This document shows, in pieces, positions 51,405 to 60,606 of a stretch of DNA of 64,000 nt. The notes under the pieces were generated by a model, which saw only the letters and a list, made by a program, of their open reading frames with translations, searched no databases and was not told the DNA's origin. Made by a program: the position numbers and the translations under genes. Position 1 is the stretch's first letter; each line of letters opens with the position of its first letter. Source of the stretch: Bradyrhizobium sp. CSS354 (GTDB taxonomy: Bacteria > Pseudomonadota > Alphaproteobacteria > Rhizobiales > Xanthobacteraceae); the NCBI RefSeq assembly GCF_029051725.1, contig NZ_JAACFU010000023.1:35795-99794 (forward strand). The letters run 5' to 3'.

Positions 51405-52973
51405 CTACATTCCCGACAGTTTCGTCACAGATACATTCAGCGAGCCGCCGGCTTCCGCGATCACGCGCAGCGTCTTGGAGTCGAAGGCGATGTCGGCCAG
51501 CGTCAGGCTGTCGATCTTCGCCTCGACCTTGATGCCGTCCTCGTTTTTCTGGAAGTCGGCGATCGCGGCGGCGATCTTCTCGCGTGCGTTGGCGGCAATC
51601 GGCTTCAGATCGATCGTCGCTTTCTGCACCAGCGCCTGCTGCATCTGCGGCACCACCGCGCGCGCCGCGGCACCCAGGAGGCCGAAGGCCGCCTCCGACT
51701 CCACCGCGAGCTGGATGTCGGCGAGCCTCAGCGTCTGCTGCGCCTGGTCGAGCATCGGCCGGCCCCAGATGTGCACGGTCGCTTCGGCGCCGAGACCAAG
51801 CCAGCTCTTCTTCTCCTTGGCGCGCACCAGCAGCGAAATCAGGAGGCGCTCGCCCGACGGGATCACGTTGACGCTCTTGACGGTGACGTCCACCGGACCG
51901 GAGCCGTCCTCGGGATAGGTGCGGCCGACCATCTGCGCCGCGATCAGCTTGTTGATCTCGGTGAAGGGCACGTCGATGGGTACGCCGATATTCACACCGG
52001 TGCCGGTCGGCGGCACGATCGATATCTTGTCGGGGAACGGGCAGTCGGGCTTGGTCGGCGTGGACGTAACGCGCGTCTCCGCTTCCAGGCCCAGCAGCAG
52101 GGTCACGGCCTGCGCATCGACGCGCGGCTGCGCCGCGATGGCGCGGATCGGCTTCATCTCCAGCCAGAGCGGCGGCAGCGCGGCCGAGGAGCCCGAGCCT
52201 TGCAGCGGGATCGAGCGGCAGGCCTTGGCCCATTGCAGCTTCGCGTTCTCCCGCAAGGTCGGATCGTTGCGCATGCGTTCGGAGACGGCGTTGATCTGTT
52301 CGCCGACTGTCTTGTCGATCAGCGGCTTCACCTGCGCCGGCACGTTGACCTTGGCGCCCGAGACGTTGAGGTTGGTGTCGCCAAGATTGACCTGGGCGCC
52401 GAGATTGGGCTCGAGATGCCAGTTGGCCGCGAGCTTCGGCCGCGAGGTGACGACGACGTTGCCCTTGATCTCGGCGCTGGCGTTCAGATTCTTGATGTTG
52501 ACCGCGCCGATCTGTTTTGCGGCATTGCCGCCGAGCACGCTGCCGAGCGCCTCGCCGAGGGCGCCGGTGGCTTTCGACGACAGCGATCCCGTCACGTTCA
52601 GCTTGCCCGTGAGCGGTGTCGAGATCGTCAGCACGTCCTTGTCGCCCGCAGCCGACATCGGCCCGCGCACGGCGGACCAGCCGATGTCGGCGTTCTCCAG
52701 GATTTGCGAAATCGGGTTCTCGGCCTTGCCGGCGAAATTGCGCGGGGCGGCCTTCTCGGCCTGCTCGCGGATCGCCGACAGCGCGATGGCGACCGGCGCC
52801 ACCACGATCGAACTCTTCGAGACCGGCGGCAGCGGCGGCAGTTGCGCGACCGGCGGCGCGGAATTCGTCGCCCGCGGCGACAGCAAGTCCATCGCCTTCA
52901 GGCTGATGAAAAACGACGCCGCGAGTACCGCGACGGCGATCAGGATGGTCTTCAAGTTCAGAGTTAGTCGCAT
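51405..52973 (-). CDS. DUF4403 family protein
   Basis: 522 residues, an N-terminal membrane anchor at about 8-30 and a mostly beta-rich periplasmic region with LEPNLGAQVNLGDTNLNVSG and PIDVPFTEINKLIAAQMVGRTYPED. It matches the DUF4403 pattern, related by some to BPI/SMP-like lipid-binding folds; this is a family idea, not proof. Stand-alone. ATG 52973 preferred over TTG just upstream. Confidence 0.85.
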   Translation of the reverse strand: MRLTLNLKTILIAVAVLAASFFISLKAMDLLSPRATNSAPPVAQLPPLPPVSKSSIVVAPVAIALSAIREQAEKAAPRNFAGKAENPISQILENADIGWSAVRGPMSAAGDKDVLTISTPLTGKLNVTGSLSSKATGALGEALGSVLGGNAAKQIGAVNIKNLNASAEIKGNVVVTSRPKLAANWHLEPNLGAQVNLGDTNLNVSGAKVNVPAQVKPLIDKTVGEQINAVSERMRNDPTLRENAKLQWAKACRSIPLQGSGSSAALPPLWLEMKPIRAIAAQPRVDAQAVTLLLGLEAETRVTSTPTKPDCPFPDKISIVPPTGTGVNIGVPIDVPFTEINKLIAAQMVGRTYPEDGSGPVDVTVKSVNVIPSGERLLISLLVRAKEKKSWLGLGAEATVHIWGRPMLDQAQQTLRLADIQLAVESEAAFGLLGAAARAVVPQMQQALVQKATIDLKPIAANAREKIAAAIADFQKNEDGIKVEAKIDSLTLADIAFDSKTLRVIAEAGGSLNVSVTKLSGM

Positions 52974-53114
52974 CAATCCCCCAGGCCGCCCGGGAGGGAT
53001 TTTACAGGGCGGGAGAGAGGGGCGCTAGAGCGTACCGATGGGGTGGAATTGCGGCGAATGGGTTAACGGCTGCGAATGCGCAATTGCCGTGGATTCAGGC
53101 AGCCCCTCACGAAA

Positions 53115-53753
53115 CTAGCCGCGTTTGGGACGGCGGACCGCTCTCACATTGCCGCGATCTCCGCCACCGCAGAAGAAACGGTCGCCGCCATCGGACTCCA
53201 ATCCCGACACCATCGTCCCGGCGGGCAGGTCGAGCTGCTCCAGCACCTTGCCCGTATCTGGGTCGATCCGCCTGATGTCGCTGTCCTCCCCTTCCCAGGT
53301 GCCGTGCCACAGTTCGCCGTCGACCCAGGTCACCCCGGTGACGAAGCGCTTGCTTTCGATGGTGCGGAGAATTTTTCCCGTCTGGGGATCGACCTGATGG
53401 ATCTTGCGCTCCCGATACTGCCCGACCCAGAGCGAGCCCTCGGCCCAAGCCAATCCGGAATCGCCACCGCCGCCAGGTGCAGGGATGGTGGCGAGCACCT
53501 TGCCGGTCGCAGCGTCAATCTTCTGGATGCGGTCCTCGGCGATCTGGAACAGGTGCCGGCCGTCGAACGCCGTTCCCGCATGCGCGGCGACATCGATGGA
53601 GCGGGCGATCTTGCCGTCGGCCGGATCGACCGCATTCAATCTGTCGCCGGATGCGAACCACATATGGCTGCCGTCATAGGTGACGCCGTGCACGGCTTCG
53701 ACGCCCGCAAAGGGCCCGTATTCCCTGACGATCTCGGCGGCTGAACGTTTCAT
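53115..53753 (-). CDS. Beta-propeller protein (PQQ/Vgb-like)
   Basis: 212 residues without a signal peptide. Repeated blades of the type GKIARSIDVAAHAGTAFDGRHLF, GKVLATIP and GKILRTIESKRFVTGVTW, each with ...VDPxTGK, predict a small propeller as in glutaminyl-cyclase-like or virginiamycin-B-lyase-like proteins. Only five or so blades are seen. Substrate unknown. Downstream (31 bp) of the winged-helix regulator on the same strand, so likely cotranscribed. Confidence 0.7.
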   Translation of the reverse strand: MKRSAAEIVREYGPFAGVEAVHGVTYDGSHMWFASGDRLNAVDPADGKIARSIDVAAHAGTAFDGRHLFQIAEDRIQKIDAATGKVLATIPAPGGGGDSGLAWAEGSLWVGQYRERKIHQVDPQTGKILRTIESKRFVTGVTWVDGELWHGTWEGEDSDIRRIDPDTGKVLEQLDLPAGTMVSGLESDGGDRFFCGGGDRGNVRAVRRPKRG

Positions 53754-53783
53754 CTGCTCGGTCCCTGTGGTGTGAATCCCACC

Positions 53784-55004
53784 TTACGTCTTCATGAGCG
53801 ATCCGGGGAGTAACAAGCCTGTCGGGAAACCCGGGACGGGCGGCGTCATCCAGCGCCGCGCCCGTCCGTGTCCGAAGGACTGCACCTTGTTCGATCGCGC
53901 CAGCTCTTCGAGCGCCCGCTGCACGGTGCGCGCGCTCGTTGCCAGCGCCAGCGCGAGCGCCGAGCTCGACCAGGGCTCGCCGTCGGAGAGGAAAGCCAGC
54001 ACGCTGGCGTGCTTCTCCTCGACGGGCCGTGCCAGCACGAGGACCTGCCGCGTCTTGCGCGATGTCAGCACAAAACCCTCCTTCGTCGCGCTGACGTCGG
54101 CGAGAGGCTCGAGCTTGGTGCGGAGCCGCCCGATTTCGACGCGGAGCCGGGCGCGATGCGATTCATCGACGTGCCTTGCCTGAAACGCTCCCGTGATCAA
54201 CATTTCCCGCGAGACGTCGGCCGGCCAGGCCTGCGCCAGGATGCGGGCGAGTGCGAACAGCACCGGCCGCCTTCCGAGCGGCACGAGGATGCCTCGCCTG
54301 CGAACCGCGTGATGGAATGTGTCCACCACGAGCGCTTCCGATGTCGCGAGGCCCTCGACCTCCTCGAGCAGCAACGGCCGTTCGTGCCCACGCGTGATCA
54401 GGCGCGCTGCGGGCGTGTCGAGCACGCGGCTCGTGCCTTCGACCTCGGCCGCAAGTGCTGGAATGCCGGCCTGCCGCGCTGCGCTCGCCGCGCGCCCGAG
54501 CGCCACGCGCGCGTCTTTCGTTCGGAGCCGCCTGATGGCGATGCCGGCGATCACGAGTTCGCGGGCGACCTGCGCAGGCGGGGGCAACGGCGTGGTGTTG
54601 ATCTCGGCCAGTGTGCGTTCGGCCTCGTCGAGGCGCCCGAGAAGGAGAAGTCGTCGCGCCTCGATGTGACCCGCATGGGCGGCGTTGGCGAGGTCACCGT
54701 GACCTTCGAGCGTCGCCCGTGCGGCCGCGAGCGTCTTCGCCGGCCAGTTCAGGTCACGCGAGACGAGCGCGATCTCGGCCTCCGCCACCACGCATCTTGC
54801 ACGCGCGACCGCCTCTCTCGGACCGAAGGCGCGTGCGGCGCTGCGCAGCAGCGTCTTCGCCTTCGCGAGGTCGCCGAGCTGCGCCATCGCGATGCCGCGC
54901 AGCGCCAGCGAAGGTGCATCGTTGCGCAGTGCGACGCGGTTCAGCGCGCCGAGCGGATCGCCGGCTTCAAGCGCGCGGGCCGCGGCCGTGATCAGCGACT
55001 CCAT
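53784..55004 (-). CDS. Transcriptional regulator with helical repeat domain and C-terminal winged helix
   Basis: 406 residues. The N-terminal 190 residues are Ala/Leu-rich helical pairs of TPR style (ALEAGDPLGALNRVALRN, AMAQLGDLAKAKTLLRSA). A DNA-binding-like part lies at about 260-320 (RARLRVEIGRLRTKLEPLADVSATKEGF, OmpR-like), and a second at about 345-390 (SSALALALATSARTVQRALEEL). Divergent from the DUF899 gene at 148 bp distance. Probably controls it. Confidence 0.8.
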   Translation of the reverse strand: MESLITAAARALEAGDPLGALNRVALRNDAPSLALRGIAMAQLGDLAKAKTLLRSAARAFGPREAVARARCVVAEAEIALVSRDLNWPAKTLAAARATLEGHGDLANAAHAGHIEARRLLLLGRLDEAERTLAEINTTPLPPPAQVARELVIAGIAIRRLRTKDARVALGRAASAARQAGIPALAAEVEGTSRVLDTPAARLITRGHERPLLLEEVEGLATSEALVVDTFHHAVRRRGILVPLGRRPVLFALARILAQAWPADVSREMLITGAFQARHVDESHRARLRVEIGRLRTKLEPLADVSATKEGFVLTSRKTRQVLVLARPVEEKHASVLAFLSDGEPWSSSALALALATSARTVQRALEELARSNKVQSFGHGRARRWMTPPVPGFPTGLLLPGSLMKT

Positions 55005-55151
55005 TCAAATCCCGCCACACTTGTTACTCCCACCGCGCAACTGTCCGGTGCGAGAGATCGTTGACGGCCGACAATGTGCGGCGAGGAGCGAGCGGTTCCG
55101 CATCTTGCATAGCGAGATACGGAACGACCGCCCGGGAAAAGTTGGAGAGCC

Positions 55152-55946
55152 ATGATGACATCAGCTGACAACGCAGGAAATAACGGACAGGCCGCCATGC
55201 AAACACCGCCGGTGGTGTCGCCGCAGGACTGGGAGGCCGCCCGTCAGCAACTGCTCGTGAAGGAAAAGGCGCATACCCGTGCCCGCGACGCCCTGGCCGC
55301 CGAGCGCCGGCGCATGCCGTGGATGGAAGTCACCAAAACCTATGCGTTCGAGGGGCCCGGCGGCAAGATCAGTCTGCACGACCTGTTCCAGGGGCGGCGG
55401 CAGCTGATCGTCTACCGCGCCTTCTTCGAGCCGGGCGTGTTCGGCTGGCCGGATCACGCCTGCCGCGGCTGCTCGATGGTGGCCGATCAGGTCGCCCATG
55501 TCGCGCACCTGAATGCCCGCGACACCACGCTGGTGTTCGCCTCGCGCGCGCCGCAGGCCGATATCATCAGGCTGAAGCAGCGGATGGGCTGGACCATGCC
55601 ATGGGTCACCGTCACCGACAGTTTCGATGCGGATTTCGGCGTCGACGAATGGCACGGGACCAACGTGTTCTACCGCGACGGAGATCGGATATTCCGCACC
55701 TACTTCGTCAAGAGCCGCGGCGACGAGCAGATGGGCGGCACCTGGAATTATCTCGACATCACGCCGCTGGGACGGCAGGAGGTCTGGGAGGATTCGCCGA
55801 AAGGCTATCCGCAGACGCCGACCTACAAATGGTGGAACTGGCACGACAGCTACACTGAAGGCGCGGCGCCCGACAAGAAATGGGTCGAGATCTCGACCGC
55901 CGGCGAGAAGGCATTTCGCGAGGAGGCGGCTGAAGGACGTGACTAG
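55152..55946 (+). CDS. DUF899 family thioredoxin-fold protein
   Basis: 264 residues. Matches DUF899: WEAARQQLLVKEKAHTRARDALAAERRRMPW, FEPGVFGWPDHACRGCSMVADQV (with CxxC at CRGC, about 115), and TYFVKSRGDEQMGGTWNYLD. Thioredoxin-like, cytoplasmic; activity unknown. The regulator upstream is divergent, and a small membrane protein gene overlaps its 3' end. ATG 55152 follows ttggagagcc. Confidence 0.9.
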   Translation: MMTSADNAGNNGQAAMQTPPVVSPQDWEAARQQLLVKEKAHTRARDALAAERRRMPWMEVTKTYAFEGPGGKISLHDLFQGRRQLIVYRAFFEPGVFGWPDHACRGCSMVADQVAHVAHLNARDTTLVFASRAPQADIIRLKQRMGWTMPWVTVTDSFDADFGVDEWHGTNVFYRDGDRIFRTYFVKSRGDEQMGGTWNYLDITPLGRQEVWEDSPKGYPQTPTYKWWNWHDSYTEGAAPDKKWVEISTAGEKAFREEAAEGRD

Positions 55947-56214
55947 TCCCGTGAGCGCAACTGCCGGCGCGAGCCGCAACGGTGTGGTGGCAGCGCGCCA
56001 CCTCGCCAGATGGCTCGGGCTGGCGGCGACGCCGACCTTCGCGATCATGGCCGTGCTGACGGCCGTGCTCGATGGCCCGGCGGACGTGCTGTGCGGCTCC
56101 GGACACGGGGCGATGCTCGGAGGGATGGTGCCGATGTATCTGCTGATGAGCGCGTTTCATTCGGCGGCATGGCTGAGGCTGATTGCGGAGTGGCGTGGCG
56201 GAGTTGGCCGTTAG
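55939..56214 (+). CDS. Small membrane protein coupled to DUF899 gene
   Basis: 91 residues with two hydrophobic segments (about 25-45, 55-75) and the motif LCGSGHGAMLGGMVPMYLLMSAFH. The frame opens at GTG 55939, overlapping the DUF899 stop, or GTG 55951. It has aggagg 12 bp upstream. No family recognised. Probably cotranscribed with DUF899. Confidence 0.65.
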   Translation: MTSPVSATAGASRNGVVAARHLARWLGLAATPTFAIMAVLTAVLDGPADVLCGSGHGAMLGGMVPMYLLMSAFHSAAWLRLIAEWRGGVGR

Positions 56215-56307
56215 CGGCTACCCCGCGCCCGCCCCGTCCTTCGAGACGCCCGCCTGCAGCGGGCTCCTCGGACTGAGGGGCGACGGCAGACGAAAAAAGA
56301 CACGACA

Positions 56308-56333
56308 GCGCGCCCGGCAAAAACCAGGCGCGC
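56308..56333 (-). terminator. Hairpin between the convergent membrane-protein and PRC-barrel genes
   Basis: gcgcgcccgg, caaaaa, ccaggcgcgc form a stem with one mismatch, 24 bp past the PRC gene stop on the minus strand. A run of T follows on the minus strand after about ten bases; it may serve both directions. Confidence 0.65.
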
Positions 56334-56357
56334 TTCGTTTAGCCGTTCAGAGCCGAA

Positions 56358-56903
56358 TTACTCCGAGTACTTGAACTCGGGCATGTTCTTCAGCTCGTCC
56401 TTGCTCGCATTGAACACGGCGTGATCCGGATACCATTTCGACGAGGACGACGCGGTCGTTGTCGTCGCGGGCTTGTTGTCGGTGCCGGTCGCGGCACCCG
56501 TCGTGGTGCTCGCCGCGGGCCGGTTGGCTGCGCTGTTCGGGTTGTTGCCAGCAGCGCCGGTGTAGGCAACCGCCTCGTTGACGAACTTCAGCTTCTCATA
56601 GGGCACCGCGACCAGATGCTCGCCGAGGCCGAGGAAGCCACCGACGCCGATCACGGCGATCTTGATGTTGCCGCTCTTGTCCATCAGCAGATCATTGATC
56701 GAGCCGATGTTCTCGTTGGCGTCGTTGTAGACCTTGATGCCGTCCATCTTGGACGTACGCCACTGTCCCGACGCGGTCGTGGTGGTCGTCGAGGCGGCGG
56801 CAGCCGGCGCCTTGTCGGTGGTGGCGGTCGGATTTTGCGCGAACGCAACGGTTGCGAGCAGTGCGGTACCGGCGAGACCGGCCGCGATCGATTTCATCAA
56901 CAT
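56358..56903 (-). CDS. PRC-barrel domain secreted protein
   Basis: 181 residues. Signal peptide to about 22 (ATVAFAQ), a Thr/Ala-rich stretch, then a PRC-barrel domain (about 46-112) with IKVYNDANENIGSINDLLMDKSGNI and VGGFLGLGEHLVAVPYEKLKF, then a Thr/Ala/Asn-rich tail (about 115-155). Typical of small periplasmic PRC proteins of bradyrhizobia; stress or envelope role presumed only. A ggagagga site precedes ATG 56903. Confidence 0.88.
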   Translation of the reverse strand: MLMKSIAAGLAGTALLATVAFAQNPTATTDKAPAAAASTTTTTASGQWRTSKMDGIKVYNDANENIGSINDLLMDKSGNIKIAVIGVGGFLGLGEHLVAVPYEKLKFVNEAVAYTGAAGNNPNSAANRPAASTTTGAATGTDNKPATTTTASSSSKWYPDHAVFNASKDELKNMPEFKYSE

Positions 56904-57136
56904 ATTGTCCTCTCCTTCAGCAGAAAACTTGTGCGGAGAAAACAGTCCGGATCAGTCCCAGTTCCGCGCGCGCTGCAATTTCGTCGCGCGCTGGGCGAGT
57001 ATCAGAGCTGCGCGTGATTGTTCCTAAGTCACTCAGGAACATTTTGCAGCGCACCGTTTCTCGCCGACCATCGCGCGGGGCGCGGGATCGAGCGGATGCA
57101 GTTGCTGGTGCGGCAGCAGCCGCGGCTTTGCGGCTT

Positions 57137-57185
57137 GAGGCATGATCCGGAAAAATGTGCAGCGGTTTTTCCGAAATCATGCCCA
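57137..57185. repeat. Palindromic repeat, family D
   Basis: gcatgatccggaaaaatgtg and ggtttttccgaaatcatgcc pair, the same element as 16147-16196, 11 bp past the stop of the zinc-ribbon gene. Confidence 0.75.
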
Positions 57186-57195
57186 AAGATAAACC

Positions 57196-57411
57196 TCAGG
57201 CCGCGAGCGGCGGATGTTGGAGCGCCGCCTCGTCGAAGATCGCTACCGCCTCGAAGCGATAATTGCAGGCGTGGCAGGTCCAGAGATAGGAGACGCGCCC
57301 TTCGCCCGGCTCGATCCAGTCGGGCTGCGCGATCGGCGTGCCGCATTGGGCACAGGGGTTATGTCTGGGGATCTCGCCGGTGTGGGCATTGACCATGGTT
57401 GATTTTGTCAT
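57196..57411 (-). CDS. Small zinc-ribbon protein
   Basis: 71 residues with two CxxC pairs, CAQCGTPI (about 20) and CHACNYRF (about 46), spaced for one zinc ribbon. The central WIEPGEGRVSYLWTCHACN is a recognisable pattern in rhizobial short proteins. Function unknown; perhaps nucleic-acid or protein binding. ATG 57411 is 3' of gagaggtgc. Stand-alone. Confidence 0.75.
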   Translation of the reverse strand: MTKSTMVNAHTGEIPRHNPCAQCGTPIAQPDWIEPGEGRVSYLWTCHACNYRFEAVAIFDEAALQHPPLAA

Positions 57412-57655
57412 GGCACCTCTCCCGATTCGCTGGCCGTGACATACTCGCTTTCATCCGCCTATGCGAATAGACAGGCCTGCTGTCGCGAGGTGTCCGCCTG
57501 AAGGAACTCCTGCGCCAGCATTGAGTCGTCACAGCGGCTCGGCGCCGCGAAAACGTTAACGGCGGCGTTTGGTCACATCATCGCCGCGTTCGGGAGGCCT
57601 AAACGGCAGCCGGGCGCAGGCGTTCAATCAGTCTCAGGGGCCTCCGGGATATCTG

Positions 57656-58207
57656 ATGAAAATTTTACATGTTGCCGCGCTGCTCGCGGCCGGACTGACG
57701 TTGCCGCAGGCGGCATTCGCGGGCCAAGCGGAATACGCCGAGATGGTCGCGGCCCATGCCCGCGCCAACGGCGTGCCGGAGGCGCTCGTGCATCGCGTCA
57801 TCATGCGCGAGAGCCGCTACCAGCCCGGCCTGGTCGGCCATGGCGGCACCATCGGGCTGATGCAGATCAAGCTCGCGACCGCCCGCGGCGTCGGCTACAC
57901 CGGTGATGCCGCCGGCCTGCGCGATCCCAACACCAACCTCACCTATGCCGTGAAATATCTCGCCGGCGCCTATCACGCCGCCAATGGCGATCACGCGAGA
58001 GCCGTTCGTTATTTCGCCGGCGGCTATTACTACGCCGCAAAGCGGCAGCGGCAGGAAGCCGTCCAAGTCGCCAATATGGGCGAGGCCAGTATGGGCGCCC
58101 CTTGGCTCGAGCCGAACGGCAATCCGCAGCCGATATTCGGCGCCGTCCCGCACCGTAAGCTCGCCCAGCGCGTTCGCAACGCCCGGGCGCAGGCGCCCGC
58201 TCGCTGA
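57656..58207 (+). CDS. Lytic transglycosylase, SLT domain
   Basis: 183 residues. Signal peptide to about 21 (AAFAG), then the SLT fold: catalytic Glu in IMRESRYQPG (about 50), GTIGLMQIKLATARGVGY, and NLTYAVKYLAGAY. It cleaves the MurNAc-GlcNAc bond to give 1,6-anhydroMurNAc. ATG 57656 is chosen because it begins the signal peptide; the open frame upstream is unlikely coding. The 244 bp before it show no gene. Confidence 0.92.
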   Translation: MKILHVAALLAAGLTLPQAAFAGQAEYAEMVAAHARANGVPEALVHRVIMRESRYQPGLVGHGGTIGLMQIKLATARGVGYTGDAAGLRDPNTNLTYAVKYLAGAYHAANGDHARAVRYFAGGYYYAAKRQRQEAVQVANMGEASMGAPWLEPNGNPQPIFGAVPHRKLAQRVRNARAQAPAR

Positions 58208-58211
58208 TCGC

Positions 58212-58298
58212 CGTCATGGCCGGGCTTGTCCCGGCCATCCACGAACTTTCGCGCCGCATCAAGAACGTGGATGCCCGGGACAAGCCCGGGCATGACGA
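58212..58298. repeat. Palindromic repeat, family B
   Basis: cgtcatggccgggcttgtcc and gacaagcccgggcatgacga pair, with inner ccatccacg / cgtggatg. It sits between the transglycosylase stop and the TPP riboswitch, separating the two units. Confidence 0.85.
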
Positions 58299-58341
58299 CC
58301 GACAGCACATTGACATCCCACTCCACTGGCATACATTCCGT

Positions 58342-58452
58342 CCGTTCCGAGGGGTGCTCCGAGGAGGAGCTGAGATACCGCTAAATGGGCAAATCCGCCC
58401 AGGACCGCGGTGACCCTTTGAACCTGATCCGGGTCATGCCGGCGAAGGGACA
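58342..58452 (+). promoter_or_regulatory. TPP (THI-box) riboswitch upstream of thiO
   Basis: The conserved pyrimidine-sensor ctgagatacc (58370-58379) and pyrophosphate-sensor accctttgaacctgatccgg with gtcatgccggcgaagggaca (58413-58452) match the thiamin pyrophosphate aptamer. The closing 3' strand contains agggaca, just before the thiO ATG (58456), so bound TPP probably hides the ribosome-binding site and turns off translation of the thi operon. Boundaries are by eye. Confidence 0.95.
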
Positions 58453-58455
58453 GGG

Positions 58456-59466
58456 ATGTTGCAGACGACCAAGCGACCGGATTCCCCGGTATCCATCATC
58501 GGCGCAGGCATTGCAGGCGCCTGGCAGGCCTTGCTGTTCGCGCAGGCCGGCCACGCCGTCACCCTGCACGAGCGGGGTGACGCCGAAATGACCGATGCCA
58601 CCAGCCATTGGGCCGGCGGCATGCTCGCGCCTTATTGCGAGGCGGAAGTTTCCGAACCCATCATCTCCAGGCTCGGCCTGCGCTCGCTCGACATCTGGCG
58701 GCGCGAGCTGCCCGACACGCCCTTCAACGGATCGCTGGTCGTCGCCCATCCGCGCGAGCGCCACGACTTCGAGCGTTTTGCCCGGATGACCGCAGGCCAT
58801 CGCCGGCTCGATGCCGCCGGCCTGGCCGAGCTCGAGCCGTCGCTCGAAGGCCGCTTCCGCGACGCGCTGTTCTTCCCGACCGAAGGCCATGTCGAGCCGC
58901 GCCGCGTGCTGCCGAAACTGCACGAGCGCATCAAAGCTGCTGGCGGCACCATCAAGTTCGACAGCGACGTCACCGCCGGGGATCTCGACGGCATCGTCAT
59001 CGACTGCCGCGGCCTTTCTGCGCGCGACGAGCAGCCAGAGCTTCGCGGCGTCAAGGGCGAGATGATCCTGATCGAAACCGCCGAGGTGCAGCTCGCGCGC
59101 CCGGTTCGGCTGATCCATCCGCGCTGGCCGCTCTACGTGATTCCGCGCGAGGACAATCTGTTCATGCTGGGCGCGACCTCGATCGAGGCCGAGGACACCG
59201 GCGTCAGCGTCCGCTCGGCACTGGAGCTGTTGGGCGCGGCCTATGCCGTGCATCCCGCCTTCGGCGAGGCCCGCATCGTCGAATTCGGCTCCGGCCTGCG
59301 CCCCGCTTTCCCCGACAATCTGCCGCGCATCGGCATTCGCGGCGAAAACATCGCCGTGAACGGGCTCTACCGCCACGGCTTCCTGATCGCGCCGGCGCTG
59401 GCCGAGCTGACGCTCGCCTATGTCGAGCGCGGCCAGATCGACAATGAGGTGATGCAATGCGCGTGA
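58456..59466 (+). CDS. thiO: Glycine oxidase ThiO
   Basis: FAD enzyme (336 residues) oxidising glycine to dehydroglycine for the thiamin thiazole ring. FAD-binding VSIIGAGIAGAWQALLFAQAG is at about 12-32; the C-terminal DAO domain has RPVRLIHPRWPLYVIPRED and NIAVNGLYRHGFLIAPALAE. Start ATG directly follows the TPP riboswitch. It overlaps thiS by 10 bp. Gene order thiO-thiS-thiG-thiE-thiC supports the call. Confidence 0.94.
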   Translation: MLQTTKRPDSPVSIIGAGIAGAWQALLFAQAGHAVTLHERGDAEMTDATSHWAGGMLAPYCEAEVSEPIISRLGLRSLDIWRRELPDTPFNGSLVVAHPRERHDFERFARMTAGHRRLDAAGLAELEPSLEGRFRDALFFPTEGHVEPRRVLPKLHERIKAAGGTIKFDSDVTAGDLDGIVIDCRGLSARDEQPELRGVKGEMILIETAEVQLARPVRLIHPRWPLYVIPREDNLFMLGATSIEAEDTGVSVRSALELLGAAYAVHPAFGEARIVEFGSGLRPAFPDNLPRIGIRGENIAVNGLYRHGFLIAPALAELTLAYVERGQIDNEVMQCA

Positions 59467-59654
59467 TCGTGAACGGCGAGCAACGCGAGATCAATTCGGC
59501 CAGCGTTGACGCGCTGCTCAGCGAGCTCGACTACGAAGGCACCCATTTCGCGATCGCGCTCAACTACGACGTCGTGCCGAAGAGCCGCTGGGCCGAGACC
59601 GCGCTGAAGGCCGGCGACGAGATCGAAATCATCACGCCGCGGCAGGGAGGGTGA
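59457..59654 (+). CDS. thiS: Sulfur carrier protein ThiS
   Basis: 65 residues, ubiquitin-like, ending in the Gly-Gly needed for thiocarboxylate formation (TPRQGG). N-terminal MRVIVNGEQREI is the first beta strand. Donates sulfur to thiazole synthase ThiG. ATG 59457 overlaps the thiO end. Confidence 0.95.
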   Translation: MRVIVNGEQREINSASVDALLSELDYEGTHFAIALNYDVVPKSRWAETALKAGDEIEIITPRQGG

Positions 59655-59680
59655 AGATGATCGCACGTTCTCTCTCCTTG

Positions 59681-59797
59681 TCGTCCCGGCGAAGGCCGGG
59701 ACCCATAGCCACCGTCCTTCATTGGGACGGAAGGTCTCTGCCAAGCTGCCCTAAGGGAAATCACGCGGTATGGGTCCCGGCCTTCGCCGGGACGACA
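59681..59797. repeat. Palindromic repeat, family F (cgtcccggcgaaggccggga)
   Basis: tcgtcccggcgaaggccggg and cccggccttcgccgggacga pair as outer arms, inside the thiS-thiG gap. The inner part holds gggacccata / tatgggtccc. It is transcribed with the operon. Confidence 0.85.
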
Positions 59798-59823
59798 GTT
59801 GAATTTGAGGAGACACCTCCCAC

Positions 59824-60606
59824 ATGGTGACCTTCTACGGCAAGACCTTCCCCTCCCGCCTGCTGATCGGCAGCGCACTCTATCCCTCGCCTGCGATCAT
59901 GCAGTCGGCGATCCGCGCCTCGGGCTCGAACATCGTCACGGTGTCGCTGCGGCGCGAATCCGCCGGCGGCAAGACCGGCGATGCGTTCTGGAATCTGATC
60001 CGCGAGCTCGACGTCACCGTGCTGCCGAACACCGCCGGCTGCCGCAGCGTGCGCGAGGCGGTAACCACGGCAAAGCTCGCACGCGAATTGTTTGCGACGT
60101 CCTGGATCAAGCTCGAAGTCATCGCCGACAACGACACGCTGCAGCCCGACGTGGTCGGACTCGTGGAAGCCGCCACCATCCTGATCAAGGACGGCTTTGA
60201 GGTGTTCCCCTATTGCACCGAGGATCTCTCGGTCGCCAACCGCCTGGTCGATGCCGGCTGCAAGGTGGTGATGCCGTGGGCGGCGCCGATCGGCAGCGCG
60301 AAAGGCATCACCAACCGTGACGCGCTCAAGCTGATGCGCGAGCGGCTGCCCGACATCACGCTGGTGGTCGATGCCGGCATCGGCGCGCCCTCGCATGCGG
60401 CGCAGGCGCTCGAGCTCGGCTACGACGCCGTGCTGCTCAACACCGCCATCGCAAAAGCCGCCGATCCCGTCGCGATGGCCAACGCCTTCCGCCTCGGTAT
60501 CGAGGCCGGCCGCACCGCTTACGAAGCCGGGCTGATGAACGCCCGCGATTTCGCCTCCCCTTCCACCCCTGTCGTTGGGACACCCTTTTGGCATGCCGTA
60601 TCCTGA
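59824..60606 (+). CDS. thiG: Thiazole synthase ThiG
   Basis: 260 residues, TIM-barrel enzyme joining the dehydroglycine, deoxyxylulose phosphate and ThiS sulfur into thiazole phosphate. TFPSRLLIGSALYPSPAIM near the start, the imine-forming Lys region SWIKLEVIADN (about 100), and the phosphate loop VVDAGIGAPSHA (about 185). ATG 59824. The 3' end overlaps thiE. Confidence 0.94.
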   Translation: MVTFYGKTFPSRLLIGSALYPSPAIMQSAIRASGSNIVTVSLRRESAGGKTGDAFWNLIRELDVTVLPNTAGCRSVREAVTTAKLARELFATSWIKLEVIADNDTLQPDVVGLVEAATILIKDGFEVFPYCTEDLSVANRLVDAGCKVVMPWAAPIGSAKGITNRDALKLMRERLPDITLVVDAGIGAPSHAAQALELGYDAVLLNTAIAKAADPVAMANAFRLGIEAGRTAYEAGLMNARDFASPSTPVVGTPFWHAVS

